Source: JAJECS01 sp965219705
GTDB taxonomy: Bacteria; Chloroflexota; UBA11872
DNA length: 64,000 bases
Assembly: GCA_965219705.1 (NCBI GenBank)
Contig: CBDCOK010000001.1
Coordinates: forward strand, 1 to 64,000
Reading direction: 5' to 3'
This document shows positions 51,702 to 60,459 of the stretch, piece after piece (positions within the stretch are counted from its first letter, which is position 1; each line of letters starts with the position of its first letter). The notes under the pieces were generated by a model. It saw only the letters and a program-made list of their open reading frames with translations, did not search any database and had not been told where the DNA came from. The position numbers and the translations under genes were made by a program.

Positions 51702-54617
51702 CTAAGGGCGTCGCATCTTGAGCTTGGCGGGGTCGATCTTGATCTCGCCGTAGAGGATGACGTTCTTCCACTCGATCGGGCTGACATGCCGCAGCAGATC
51801 GGGGTCGACCGGGAAGTCCGGCGCGGTGGCCAGCCGTGAGATCTCCCGGGCCTGCCAGTAGACGATGCAGGCGAGAATCAAGGTCAGGCACGAGCACGCG
51901 TTCATCTGGTCGTAGACATCGCGGGCGCTGATGCGCCCCCGCTGCCCGTAGTAGACGGCGCGCGCCAGGGCGTGGAGCTGCTCGACCTTGAGCAGGCCCC
52001 GCCGCACCTTCGCTCGCAGCTGCGGCTCGGACATGTACTGCAGCACGAATTCGGTCTTCAGCGCCCGGCCGAGCTCGCGGTTGGCGGCGTAGAAGCGGTT
52101 CGAGGCCTGGAAGCGGTTGAGCCTCTGCAGGGCGGCCGACGCCGTGGCGTGCCCTGCGGGGAACGCCGCGTAGAACTGGCCGATGCGGTCCCACTGCTCG
52201 GCGATGAGGCGGAAGTTCACCGCCCGCCGGCCGCGCTTGAGGACCGGCTCGAGGACGCCGTGGTCGCGGTCCGGGTCGGCGCAGTAGATCCGCTGGCGGT
52301 GCAGGCTGCGGATGCGCGGGCAGAACCGCATGCCGACCATCCCGAAGGCCGCGAAGTTGATCTCGGTGTAGCCGTGGGTGTCGGTGTAGTGCTCTTCGAG
52401 GTCGAGGTCGCTCTCGTGGTAGAGCACGCCGTCGAGCACGAAGGGCGCGTCGCGGTCGGTGCACTCGATCGGGCGGCTGTAGAACGGGGCGTAGTTGTCG
52501 GCGACGAAGGAGTAGAACTCAAGCGCGAAGTCGTTGAAGCGCGTGCTGTAGGTCCGCTGCAGCACCTTGTGCGGCATGGCGAAGCGCTGTCCGTCGCTGG
52601 CCGACGTCGTGCCGTCGCCCCAATAGCCGGCGGCGTCGAGGCGGGAGATGCCGTGGACGATGGCGGCGAGCGCGGCCCGCTGGTTCTCCTCGACGAGACG
52701 CCAATCGCTGACGTACTTGAGCCGCCTGTAGGCGATGTCGGGGGCGACCTTCTCCATGGTGTACAGGCCGAGGTTGCAGCCGTGGGCGAGGATCGCGGCG
52801 AGCAGCGCGCACACCTCCCCGGGGTCGACCCGCTTCTCGCCGGGCTGCTGGAAGTGGACGCTGAACCCGAGGTCGTTCTCGACCTCGATGAGCAGGTCGG
52901 CCAGCCGGATCGAGCGGCTGCGGGCGTCCAGCCAGCGGTGGAGTTCGGTGAGGCTGTCCGATTGCGCCGGGTCGGGCTGCTCGGCCGCGTCCGTCTTCAG
53001 TCGCCACCCGTCGTCGTCGAACGCGACCTGCCGGTTGTCAGCGACACCTTCCAGGAACCGGTCGAACGCATCCGACAGACGCGCCTTCAGTTGCTCGACC
53101 GCCGCAGCGGGATCGACGGGGAACCCGGTTCGCACCCAGAACGCTTCGCGGACCTGCTCCCACCGCGCGGCGGGCAGGAAGAACGCCTCGAACCGGCCGA
53201 AGTTCTTCGCGCCGTCGATGGCGAGGTTGCCGGTCTGGATCTCGTCGCGCACCTTGAGGAACAACGCGCTCTCCCAGCGTCGGCGGTCCGTCACGCCGTC
53301 ATGGCGGATGAGCGGCTGCAGCGCCGCCGGGGCGAAGTCGAGCGGCGCATGGGGCGGAGCGCCGCGGCGCCCCGCCGCGCGGTGTTCGCGGTAGGCCCGC
53401 AGCGCCGACAGCGTCGGCGACGTCCCCTCGCCCTGCTCGTCGACGAACTTCATCCTGCTCAGAAACGGCCCGGCGAACTGGCTCAGCCCGGCGTGCCGCT
53501 CGACCGTCTGCTCGAAGCGGGCCTTCCGGTCGCCCCGCGTCCAGTTCACCAGGTCGGACTGGTCCTCGCGCAGCTGCGCCTCGGGCACGGTTGACAGCAG
53601 CCGGACCCGCAACTCGTCGTCGCCGACGTCGGGATCGAGCAGCACCGCGCCGAGCTGGCGGTAGCGGTGAACGATCCGGTCGACGGCCTGGCGTTGCGCC
53701 TTGAGCATGTCGTCGAGGCGGGTCTCGACCAGCTTGCGATTGCGGTCGAGGAGCTTGCCGTACATGTCGACGGCTTGGTCGAGCGTGTCGCGCCACGTCT
53801 GGTGCAGGAAGCACACCAGCGCGAGGTGACGGCGTGGGGCCGCCATCCTGCGCACCCGGTCGGCTGACGCGGTTCGCACGCTGTGGAACAGGATCCGCTG
53901 GTAGTTGCCGTTGACCCAGTCCACGTTGACTCCCAGTACGCCGGTCGCCTCGATCAGTTCCAGCCGCGCCAGCAGCCGCTTCATGCCCCCGACCGACGGG
54001 TTCGACGAACTCGCCTTGATCCGGTTCAAGGGCGAGTGCGGCTGGTCGTCGTCGACGGCGACCAGCGCGTCAAGACCTTCGCGCATCGGTGCCGACAGGC
54101 GCTCGGCCATGCGTTGCGTCAGCAACGTCCGGGCCTTGTGTCGGGCCGCCCCTATCGCGCGGCGCAACACCGGATCGGACGGTGCGAGAACGTGCTCGTC
54201 GCGGAGCCAGGCGCGCGCCCGAGCCAGCAGCGAGGCGGTCCGCTCGAGCCGCAACGCCTCGTCCTCGAGGAACCGCGCCAGCCGTTCTCCGGCGGCGGCC
54301 TCGAAAGCGCGCAGACGCAGGTACTCGCCGATGCGCTGCTGATGCTCCGAGACCGTCTGCTGCCGGCTGGCGTAGGCGTGGATCGTCTCGGCGTCGGCGC
54401 CTAGCTGCAGGGCCGCGAACCTCAGGATCTCCCCGTCGATCTCCAGGGGCGTCTGTTGGGGGAATCTGCCGAGCACACGCACGAAGGCGACCTGGTACGC
54501 GAAACCCAACCGGTTGTGGGAGCCCCGCCGCAGGGCGATCTCGCGGCGGTCGGCCTCGAGGAAGGTGGCATCGCGGACCAAGCGGGGGCGGGAGACGTCG
54601 GGGTCGGAGACCGGCAC
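51702..54617 (-). CDS. tnpA: Tn3-family transposase
   Basis: 971 residues, normal for the family. N-terminal DUF4158 region (DVSRPRLVRDATFLEADRRE, GSHNRLGFAYQVAFVRVLGR), middle region with LFLKVRDEIQTGNLAIDGAK, and the DDE_Tnp_Tn3 domain (DAAGYWGDGTTSASDGQRFA with first Asp, EEHYTDTHGYTEINFAAFGM with second Asp, LNRFQASNRFYAANRELGRA to RVRRGLLKVEQLHALARAVY with the Glu region). Reads toward its terminal repeat. Intact; the likely parent of the fragment at 32460-33838. Confidence 0.93.
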   Translation of the reverse strand: MPVSDPDVSRPRLVRDATFLEADRREIALRRGSHNRLGFAYQVAFVRVLGRFPQQTPLEIDGEILRFAALQLGADAETIHAYASRQQTVSEHQQRIGEYLRLRAFEAAAGERLARFLEDEALRLERTASLLARARAWLRDEHVLAPSDPVLRRAIGAARHKARTLLTQRMAERLSAPMREGLDALVAVDDDQPHSPLNRIKASSSNPSVGGMKRLLARLELIEATGVLGVNVDWVNGNYQRILFHSVRTASADRVRRMAAPRRHLALVCFLHQTWRDTLDQAVDMYGKLLDRNRKLVETRLDDMLKAQRQAVDRIVHRYRQLGAVLLDPDVGDDELRVRLLSTVPEAQLREDQSDLVNWTRGDRKARFEQTVERHAGLSQFAGPFLSRMKFVDEQGEGTSPTLSALRAYREHRAAGRRGAPPHAPLDFAPAALQPLIRHDGVTDRRRWESALFLKVRDEIQTGNLAIDGAKNFGRFEAFFLPAARWEQVREAFWVRTGFPVDPAAAVEQLKARLSDAFDRFLEGVADNRQVAFDDDGWRLKTDAAEQPDPAQSDSLTELHRWLDARSRSIRLADLLIEVENDLGFSVHFQQPGEKRVDPGEVCALLAAILAHGCNLGLYTMEKVAPDIAYRRLKYVSDWRLVEENQRAALAAIVHGISRLDAAGYWGDGTTSASDGQRFAMPHKVLQRTYSTRFNDFALEFYSFVADNYAPFYSRPIECTDRDAPFVLDGVLYHESDLDLEEHYTDTHGYTEINFAAFGMVGMRFCPRIRSLHRQRIYCADPDRDHGVLEPVLKRGRRAVNFRLIAEQWDRIGQFYAAFPAGHATASAALQRLNRFQASNRFYAANRELGRALKTEFVLQYMSEPQLRAKVRRGLLKVEQLHALARAVYYGQRGRISARDVYDQMNACSCLTLILACIVYWQAREISRLATAPDFPVDPDLLRHVSPIEWKNVILYGEIKIDPAKLKMRRP

Positions 54618-54736
54618 GGCTCTGTCCGAGATAAACGGGCGTTCTGACCGAACAGTTCAGCAGCAGGGAACATGACGCGTTCCATGTCCCGCATCTGTCA
54701 GATACAATACGCGCAGCTGCATTCCATGGACAGGCC
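54618..54736. promoter_or_regulatory. res: Presumed res/promoter region of the Tn3 transposon
   Basis: 119 bp between divergent tnpA and tnpR, with an inverted repeat GGAACATG-ACGCG-TTCCATG and a second partial copy (CATTCCATGG), plus TACAAT as a -10 candidate before tnpR. Confidence 0.5.
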
Positions 54737-55351
54737 GTGAAGACCGTCGCCTATCTGCGCGTCTCGACCCCGCAGCAGGACGTGAGCAGCCAGCGCCTCG
54801 CCATCCTGGAGTACGCGCGGGAGCACGACCTCCACATCGACGACTTCATCGAGGCGACTGCCTCCGGACAGGCGTCCGAGAAGCGCCGCCGGCTCGACGA
54901 GCTGACGAACGCCCTGCAGCACGGCGACCGTCTGGTCGTCAGCGAACTCTCCCGGCTCGGCCGGTCGCTGGGTCAGGTCGTCGCCGTGCTCGACGCCCTC
55001 GCCAAGGCGGGCGTCGCCTTCGTGGCCCTGAAGGAGAACATCCGCGTCGAGGGCAAGCGCGACATCCAGACCAAGGTCATGACCACGCTCTTCGCGCTGT
55101 TCGCCGAGGTCGAGCGCGACCTGATCTCCGAGCGCACCCGCGAGGGCCTCGCCAAGGCCAGGGCCTCGGGCCGCAAGCTCGGGCGCCCGAAGGGATCGCT
55201 GGGCGTCTCACGGCTTGACGGCAAGGAGGACGAGATCCGGCGCTTCCTCGAGCTGGGCGTCTCGAAGACCGCCATCGCCAAGATCACCGGCGTGTCCCGG
55301 ACCGCGCTCTACAGCTTCATGACCACCAGAGGGCTCAGGCCGAGCCGTTAG
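54737..55351 (+). CDS. tnpR: Serine recombinase (resolvase/invertase)
   Basis: 204 residues. Catalytic Ser10 in VAYLRVSTPQQDVSSQRLAI, GDRLVVSELSRLGRSLGQVV, ALFAEVERDLISERTREGLA, then a C-terminal helix-turn-helix (LGVSKTAIAKITGVSRTALY). Divergent from tnpA. Resolves cointegrates formed during replicative transposition. Complete; only distantly similar to the resolvase at 43337-43948. Confidence 0.92.
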   Translation: MKTVAYLRVSTPQQDVSSQRLAILEYAREHDLHIDDFIEATASGQASEKRRRLDELTNALQHGDRLVVSELSRLGRSLGQVVAVLDALAKAGVAFVALKENIRVEGKRDIQTKVMTTLFALFAEVERDLISERTREGLAKARASGRKLGRPKGSLGVSRLDGKEDEIRRFLELGVSKTAIAKITGVSRTALYSFMTTRGLRPSR

Positions 55352-55599
55352 CGTGTATCAGAGCACGAATGGTGTCGGTACCCTTGAGGAGAACGAGGAC
55401 CGCCGCGTCGAGCTCGAAACCCACCGGAGGCCGACGGCTCGAGGCACTCTCGACCACGTCGCCGACTGCACGAGGCGGACGCTGACGCACCCGCCATCCG
55501 GACGGGCCGGTCAGCGCCGTGCGATAGATGGCCCCCGACGCACCTGAGGCATGTCCGGGCGGCGCAACGCCGGATCGAGTCGGCCGCCTCGGCGGGTTC

Positions 55600-55834
55600 G
55601 GGCAATGAATCCTGGTGTTTTCGGCCGCTGGGGCGGGGCAACGCCAAGTTAACGTAGTGGGCGTTATCAGACGCCGGCCTGGGGCGGCTAGGCTGCGGAA
55701 CAACTCGCGGCAATACTCCTCGAGGACGTATCGAACGATGTCCGCGGCGGGCTCGATGCGCCATGCCAACCTGAGTCCCCGCATCGGCCTTCCCCGTGGT
55801 AGGTTGGCTCTTCTCAGCAAAGGAGCAGAACACC
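55600..55834 (+). repeat. Upstream module of FGE target cassette, copy C
   Basis: Third copy of the conserved upstream module (AATGAATCC, GTAGTGGGCGTTAT, GCGGAACAACTCGCGGCAAT, CCTTCCCCGTGGTAGGTTGG, AAAGGAG). Confidence 0.8.
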
Positions 55835-56126
55835 ATGCGGACCGTTGCCGACTCGATGCTCGTTCTCTGCGCGCTGGTGTGCACGGCGTCGGTAGCCTCG
55901 GCGCAGCCGCCGGTGGGCGCGCTGGCGGTCGACGAGCGGCAGGGCGACCAGTATGGCTGGGCGGTGGACTACGAGACGGCGGGCGCGGCGCAGGCGCTCA
56001 GCGAGTGCGGCGCTGGTTGCCGGGTGGTGTTGACGTTCAACCGTTGCGCCGCGTATGCGGCGGACCAGGACGCGGACAGCACGGCGGTGGGCTGGGCGGA
56101 ATCGTTCACGTCGTCGTCTGCAGGGC
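55835..56126 (+). pseudogene. Target-family gene 5, truncated in DUF4189
   Basis: From the ATG at 55835 it matches target 2 (MRTVADSMLVLCALVCTASV, QGDQYGWAVDYETAGAAQ) to GWAESFTSSS, with a six-base deletion relative to copy A, then runs into the end of a Tn3-type element. PG-binding and FGE domains are lost. Confidence 0.88.
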
Positions 56127-56231
56127 CAGTTGCGGGAGCAAAGGGCCAGAAGGTCCTCGCCTCCTGAACCGGCAGATCGTGACGCGGGTTGGGCTTAGCG
56201 TAGGGATTCCGCCCCCTCCCGCAAACAACCC
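56127..56231 (-). repeat. Tn3-family transposon end with the last bases of tnpR
   Basis: GGGCCAGTTGCGGGAGCA and AGAAGGTCCTCG match the last codons of the resolvase at 43337-43948, followed by the terminal repeat (CTTAGCGTAGG to CGCAAACAACCC, 56194-56231), the partner of 43274-43310. Everything between the repeat pair other than this tip belongs to the 12.9 kb between them. Confidence 0.75.
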
Positions 56232-56252
56232 GGTTATGGGACGCCAGGGCCG

Positions 56253-56873
56253 TCACCGGGCCACTCGACGGTCGCCGCAGACCGCTTCTAGATGTTCCTG
56301 CCAAGCAGCATCGTCGAGTCGCCCGCCGACCTGTCCGGCCGCGTCGCCGCAGTGATTGCACCCGGCGATGATGCTGCCGTCCCATTCACCGGGCTGCTCC
56401 CGGCGCCTAAAAATCGCCCCAGCTGAATCGGGTTCCAACTCTGAACCGGCGCTGAACCAAGCGCAATCGGTCCCGGCCCCGGTCAAGGGACATGGTCCAT
56501 AGTAATTAGGGGGGCTCTCACCGGGGAAGGGGTCGTCCCTCCTGTAGTCCGCCCGCGCCTGTAGCGCCGCCTCGACTTCCGACCAGACCCTCACGCGGCC
56601 AGCCTTGGCGGCCGCCGCGTTGGCCCGTTGCGCCGCCTCGATTTTCTCCCAGTCCTTGACCAGCCCGGCAGCTACAGCAGCATCCGTGGCGAGTGCGGTG
56701 AGCTCCACAACGCGTTCGGCCAAGGACCTCAAGTCCTCCCGGCCGTCGTGCAGCTGACGGTTGAGGTTGTCGACGCTCTCCCGCAAGCTCTTCAGGTTCG
56801 CCGCAACCGACCAGACGCCAGCCGCGGCCACAGCCGACATGACCGCGAGCACGATGATCTGAGGGTCCGTCAT
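56253..56873 (-). CDS. Membrane-anchored coiled-coil protein, unknown
   Basis: 206 residues from the ATG at 56873, which overlaps the stop of the upstream small gene (ATGA). One N-terminal membrane helix (IIVLAVMSAVAAAGVWSVAA), a coiled coil (LKSLRESVDNLNRQLHDGRE), then RVRVWSEVEAALQARADYRR and a C-terminal part with CNHCGDAAGQ. No family recognised. Confidence 0.55.
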   Translation of the reverse strand: MTDPQIIVLAVMSAVAAAGVWSVAANLKSLRESVDNLNRQLHDGREDLRSLAERVVELTALATDAAVAAGLVKDWEKIEAAQRANAAAAKAGRVRVWSEVEAALQARADYRRDDPFPGESPPNYYGPCPLTGAGTDCAWFSAGSELEPDSAGAIFRRREQPGEWDGSIIAGCNHCGDAAGQVGGRLDDAAWQEHLEAVCGDRRVAR

Positions 56874-57004
56874 GACAGCAGCAGGCGCACCAGCACGCCG
56901 ACGGCGGCGATGGTAGTGGCCTGCACGAAGGCGAGCCGCCAAGTGAGGGTGGCGACGGCTTGAGCGATCTCGCCGCGGACGTCGGCGCGCAGCGTGTCGA
57001 GCAT
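56870..57004 (-). CDS. Small coiled-coil plus membrane-helix protein
   Basis: 44 residues: MLDTLRADVRGEIAQAVATL, then TWRLAFVQATTIAAVGVLVR LLLS. A short amphipathic helix and one C-terminal membrane helix, as in DUF1640-like small proteins. Translationally coupled to the gene at 56253-56873, so the two probably work together at the membrane. Confidence 0.5.
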   Translation of the reverse strand: MLDTLRADVRGEIAQAVATLTWRLAFVQATTIAAVGVLVRLLLS

Positions 57005-57189
57005 CGGGTCGCTGGCGTTCGGCCGTTGCCGGCCGTGCGTCGAGAAAGGCGGCGAGGACCGTACGAGCGTCACCCGGGGATCGAGCTCCTGAACCCGGGG
57101 CGTTCTCGGGCCGCGGGCGGCATGACGGTATTTGCCTTGGGTGTCACCGTGCACTCATGCACTAATTTAGAAGGATACAGGGAAATGGC

Positions 57190-57384
57190 GAGGTGGCGGC
57201 CCTGCGCTGGGCCGACCCGATCATCGGCCTCAGCGGCGACCAGATCAACCGGCGCTTCGCGGCCCGCGCGGCGGGAAGTCGGTCGCATCGAACGATCCCT
57301 GTTCATGATCGAGTGGACCACGGACCCCGACGTGCGCCGGCGGCGCGCCCTGGTTGGCTTGAGCAAGGGCGAGTGGCGGAACGT
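57190..57384 (+). pseudogene. Tn3-family transposase fragment
   Basis: GRIERSLFMIEWTTDPDVRR and ALVGLSKGEWRN match the C-terminal part of Tn3 transposases, after a frameshift near 57265 from WADPIIGLSGDQINRRF. It ends exactly at the hsdR stop region. Confidence 0.6.
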
Positions 57385-60300
57385 TTACTCCGAGTTCTCC
57401 GTTGACAATTCTGCCTGTCGCAAGACGAGCTGCGTCGCGTCTTCGGCCAGATCCGGAGGGTAGCCGTACTTTGCCAGCAGCCGGCGAACATTGCGCCGCA
57501 GGCTTGCCCGTACCGACTCGCGCTGGGTCCAGTCGAGCTTTGGCATCTTCTTGACCATTTCGGTCAGTTCCCGGGCCATGAGACGTAGCGTGTCGCTCTG
57601 CATCGCTTCTCGGGCTGACCCGTTCTCCGCTAGGGCGTCGTAGAAGGCGGTTTCCTCGCCGCTTAGGCCGAGTTCTTCGCCGTGCCGCTGCGCGTCTCGC
57701 AAGCTCTTCGCCAAGTCGATCAGCTGCGAGATCATTTCGGCGGTGGTGATCGCCTTGTTCGTATAGCGCAGCATCGCGTCTTCGAGCGCCTCGCGAAACT
57801 TTCGGCTCTGGACAATGTTCGTGCGCTCGGTGATACGAATCTGGTCATTGAGCAGCTTGCGCAGCGTCTCCAAGGCCAGGTTCTTCTGCTCCAGCCCCGC
57901 CACCCGACCGAGGAACTCATCGCTAAGGATGTCGAGGCGGGCTTCCGACAGCCCCGCGACGGCGAACAGGTCGATCACTTCGTCGGCATCGATCGCGCCG
58001 CCTATCACCTGGCGCACGGCGGCGTCGATGTCGCGTTGCCGAGCGTGACCGGCGCCACCGCCGGTATCGTCGGTCAGTCGTTTGCGAATCATCGCCACCA
58101 CGCGCTGGAAAAAGGCGAGGTGTGGCGTGATGGCCTCGGTCTCCGGGCGCGGAACCGCCAGCGCGAAGGCCGCCGACAGTTCCTTGACCAGCGTGCGCAG
58201 GCGCTTCCAGCCGTCGTTTTGGCCAAAAACGTGATCGATCGCGCGTAGATACACCAACAGCACGGCTTGCGGTTTGGCGTCGAGCGCCTGCTCGTAGTCG
58301 CAACCGTGGAAGAAGCCACGCAGTTTCTCGAAGGCCGCCTGCATGGCAGGCACAGCCTCGTCTTGCACCTTCCTGACGGCCTCGCCCGTGCCGCCGGCCT
58401 GAGTGTAGGTCGCGAGCGCATCTGCCAACTGGTCGGCCAGGCCCAGCAGGTCCACGATCAATCCGCCGGGCTTGTCGCCGTAGACGCGATTCACGCGCGC
58501 GATGGCCTGCATCAGGTTGTGCCCGGCCAGCGGCTTATCCAGATACATGGTGTGCGCCGGCGGGCAATCGAAGCCGGTCAGCCACATGTCACAGACGATC
58601 ACCAGGCGAAGGTCGTCGTGGGGGGCCTTGAAGCGCTCCGCCAGACGCTTGCGGGCGGCCTTGGTGCGCACATGGTTTCTGAGCGGCTCGGGATCGTCGT
58701 TGGTGCCGGTCACGACCACCTTCATCGCCCCTCGTTCGTCGTCGATGTCGTGCCAGTCCGGGCGCAGCGTGCGGATCGCCTCGTAGAGCCGCGCGGCGAT
58801 GTCGCGGCTCATGGTCAGGACCATCGCCTTGCCTTCCATCGCGGCGCGGCGCTTCTCCCAGTGCTCGACGATGAACGCCGCTAGGCGTTCGATGCGCTCC
58901 TGAGCGCCGACCAGGGACTCCAGCGGTACGCGAATACTGTCCTCCGCCCCTTCCCCGCCGCGGTCGGCGTTGGCGACGGACTCAACCTCTGCCTCGGCGA
59001 CGCGCGCGCCCTCCTCGTCCACCTTCAGTTTGATGATGCGGGATTCGTAGTAGAGCGGCCGGGTGGCGCCGTCCTCGACGGCCTGGCGGATGTCGTAGAC
59101 GTCCGCGTATTCGCCGAAGACGTGGATCGTGTTTCTGTCGTCGCGCTCCAGCGGCGTGCCGGTGAAGCCGACGAACGTGGCGTTCGGCAGCGCCTCGCGC
59201 ATCCAGCGCGCGCCGCCCTCGACGAAGCCGTACTGGCTGCGGTGGGCCTCGTCGGCCATGACGACCACGTTCGAGCGCTCCGAGACCACGCCGTGTGCCT
59301 CGGCGAACTTTTGGATCGTCGTGAACACCACCCCGCCCGCGGCCCGGTCGAGCAGCGCCTTGAGATCCTCACGGCTCACGGCCTGGACAGGGTCCTGCCG
59401 AAGCAGCACGCGCCCGGCGGTGAAGGTGTCGAAGAGCTGATCGTCGAGATCGTTGCGGTCGGTGATCATGACGACCGTTGGGTTGGTCATGCGTGGCTCG
59501 CAGATTAGCCCACCGGCCAGCATCAACATGGTCAGCGACTTGCCCGAGCCCTGGGTGTGCCAGATCACGCCCCCGCGACCGTCACCCGTGCCGGACGGCG
59601 GCTTGAGACGCGTAAGCACGCTGGTGCGCGCCTTGCGCACCGCGCGGAACTGGTGGTAACCTGCGATCTTTTTGGCGATCTCGCCACGCTCGTCCTCCTC
59701 GAAGGTGACGCAGGTCCGCAGGTAGTCGACCAACGTCCGCGGATCGAACAGGCCTCGGATCAGCGCCTCCAGGGTCGGCGCGCCGCCACCCTCACGGTCG
59801 TCGATCGGGCACCAGGGCATGAAGCGGCTGCGCCCGCTGGTGATCGAGCCGACGCGGGTCAGCATGCCGTCAGAGACCACCAGCGCCAGATTCGACACGA
59901 ACAGGTCGGAGACCGTCTGCATGTAACGGTCGAGTTGGTCGATGGCCACGCCCAGGTCTGCCTGGGTGTCGGTCGGGGCCTTCAACTCGATCACCGCGAC
60001 CGGTAGCCCGTTCAGAAACATCGTCAGGTCCGGCCGGATGATCTTGCCCGACGGCCCCGCGACGCTGAGCTGGCGCACCGCCAGAAGCTCATTCGCGTCC
60101 GGGTTATCGAAATCGACGAGCCGGGCGCGGCCGCCGCGGGTCTCTCCACTCTTCGAGTCGCGATACTCGATCTCGGCACCGCCGGTGAGCATCGCGTGGA
60201 ACCAGCAGTTATTCTGGATCAGTGTCGGGTGCGGCGGGCGCGACAGGATGCGCACAACCTCCTTGATGAGGTCGTGCGGCAGATCGGGGTTGAGGCGATG

Positions 60301-60459
60301 CAGCGCGGCCGCGAGACGGCCCTTCAACATGACCTGGGACACATCGCTGCGCTCGCCAGCGTCGTCGAGCTCAGCGCTGCATGTAACAGCCACGCCGGTC
60401 TCTCCGAAGTGCAGAGATGTTAAATCTTCGACGAACTGCTCGCTGACTCTCGCCATCAT
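57385..60459 (-). CDS. hsdR: HsdR, type I restriction enzyme R subunit
   Basis: 1024 residues. N-terminal nuclease domain with the PD-D/ExK core KIIRPDLTMFLNGLPVAVIE then LKAP (about residues 140-160); helicase domain with Walker A WHTQGSGKSLTMLMLAG (about 300), DEAHRSQYGF (about 405), and motif-like MWLTGFDCPPAHTMYLDKPL and QAIARVNRVYGDKPGG. C-terminal helical assembly domain. Length is normal. Its ATG overlaps the stop of the HEPN gene (ATGA). Cuts unmodified DNA after ATP-driven translocation, in complex with HsdM and HsdS. Confidence 0.95.
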   Translation of the reverse strand: MMARVSEQFVEDLTSLHFGETGVAVTCSAELDDAGERSDVSQVMLKGRLAAALHRLNPDLPHDLIKEVVRILSRPPHPTLIQNNCWFHAMLTGGAEIEYRDSKSGETRGGRARLVDFDNPDANELLAVRQLSVAGPSGKIIRPDLTMFLNGLPVAVIELKAPTDTQADLGVAIDQLDRYMQTVSDLFVSNLALVVSDGMLTRVGSITSGRSRFMPWCPIDDREGGGAPTLEALIRGLFDPRTLVDYLRTCVTFEEDERGEIAKKIAGYHQFRAVRKARTSVLTRLKPPSGTGDGRGGVIWHTQGSGKSLTMLMLAGGLICEPRMTNPTVVMITDRNDLDDQLFDTFTAGRVLLRQDPVQAVSREDLKALLDRAAGGVVFTTIQKFAEAHGVVSERSNVVVMADEAHRSQYGFVEGGARWMREALPNATFVGFTGTPLERDDRNTIHVFGEYADVYDIRQAVEDGATRPLYYESRIIKLKVDEEGARVAEAEVESVANADRGGEGAEDSIRVPLESLVGAQERIERLAAFIVEHWEKRRAAMEGKAMVLTMSRDIAARLYEAIRTLRPDWHDIDDERGAMKVVVTGTNDDPEPLRNHVRTKAARKRLAERFKAPHDDLRLVIVCDMWLTGFDCPPAHTMYLDKPLAGHNLMQAIARVNRVYGDKPGGLIVDLLGLADQLADALATYTQAGGTGEAVRKVQDEAVPAMQAAFEKLRGFFHGCDYEQALDAKPQAVLLVYLRAIDHVFGQNDGWKRLRTLVKELSAAFALAVPRPETEAITPHLAFFQRVVAMIRKRLTDDTGGGAGHARQRDIDAAVRQVIGGAIDADEVIDLFAVAGLSEARLDILSDEFLGRVAGLEQKNLALETLRKLLNDQIRITERTNIVQSRKFREALEDAMLRYTNKAITTAEMISQLIDLAKSLRDAQRHGEELGLSGEETAFYDALAENGSAREAMQSDTLRLMARELTEMVKKMPKLDWTQRESVRASLRRNVRRLLAKYGYPPDLAEDATQLVLRQAELSTENSE

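Larger units (their letters stand above)
51670..55383. mobile_element. Complete Tn3-family transposon, 3.7 kb
   Basis: Terminal repeats GGGTACCGACACCATTCGTG ... CGCTAAG at 51670-51706 and its inverse at 55347-55383, enclosing a full transposase and a divergent serine recombinase. No passenger genes. No 5-bp target duplication (GTCCA on the left, TTGAG on the right), so the ends may have recombined after insertion. Confidence 0.9.

Noticed and set aside
51665..55388. A 5-bp target duplication for the complete Tn3 transposon
   Set aside because: Flanks are GTCCA and TTGAG; they do not match.
43274..56231. A 12.9-kb Tn3-type transposon bounded by the repeats at 43274 and 56194
   Set aside because: The repeats are inverted and related, but the right copy carries only the tip of a resolvase gene, the repeats differ, and no common target duplication is seen; they are more likely ends of two separate elements.
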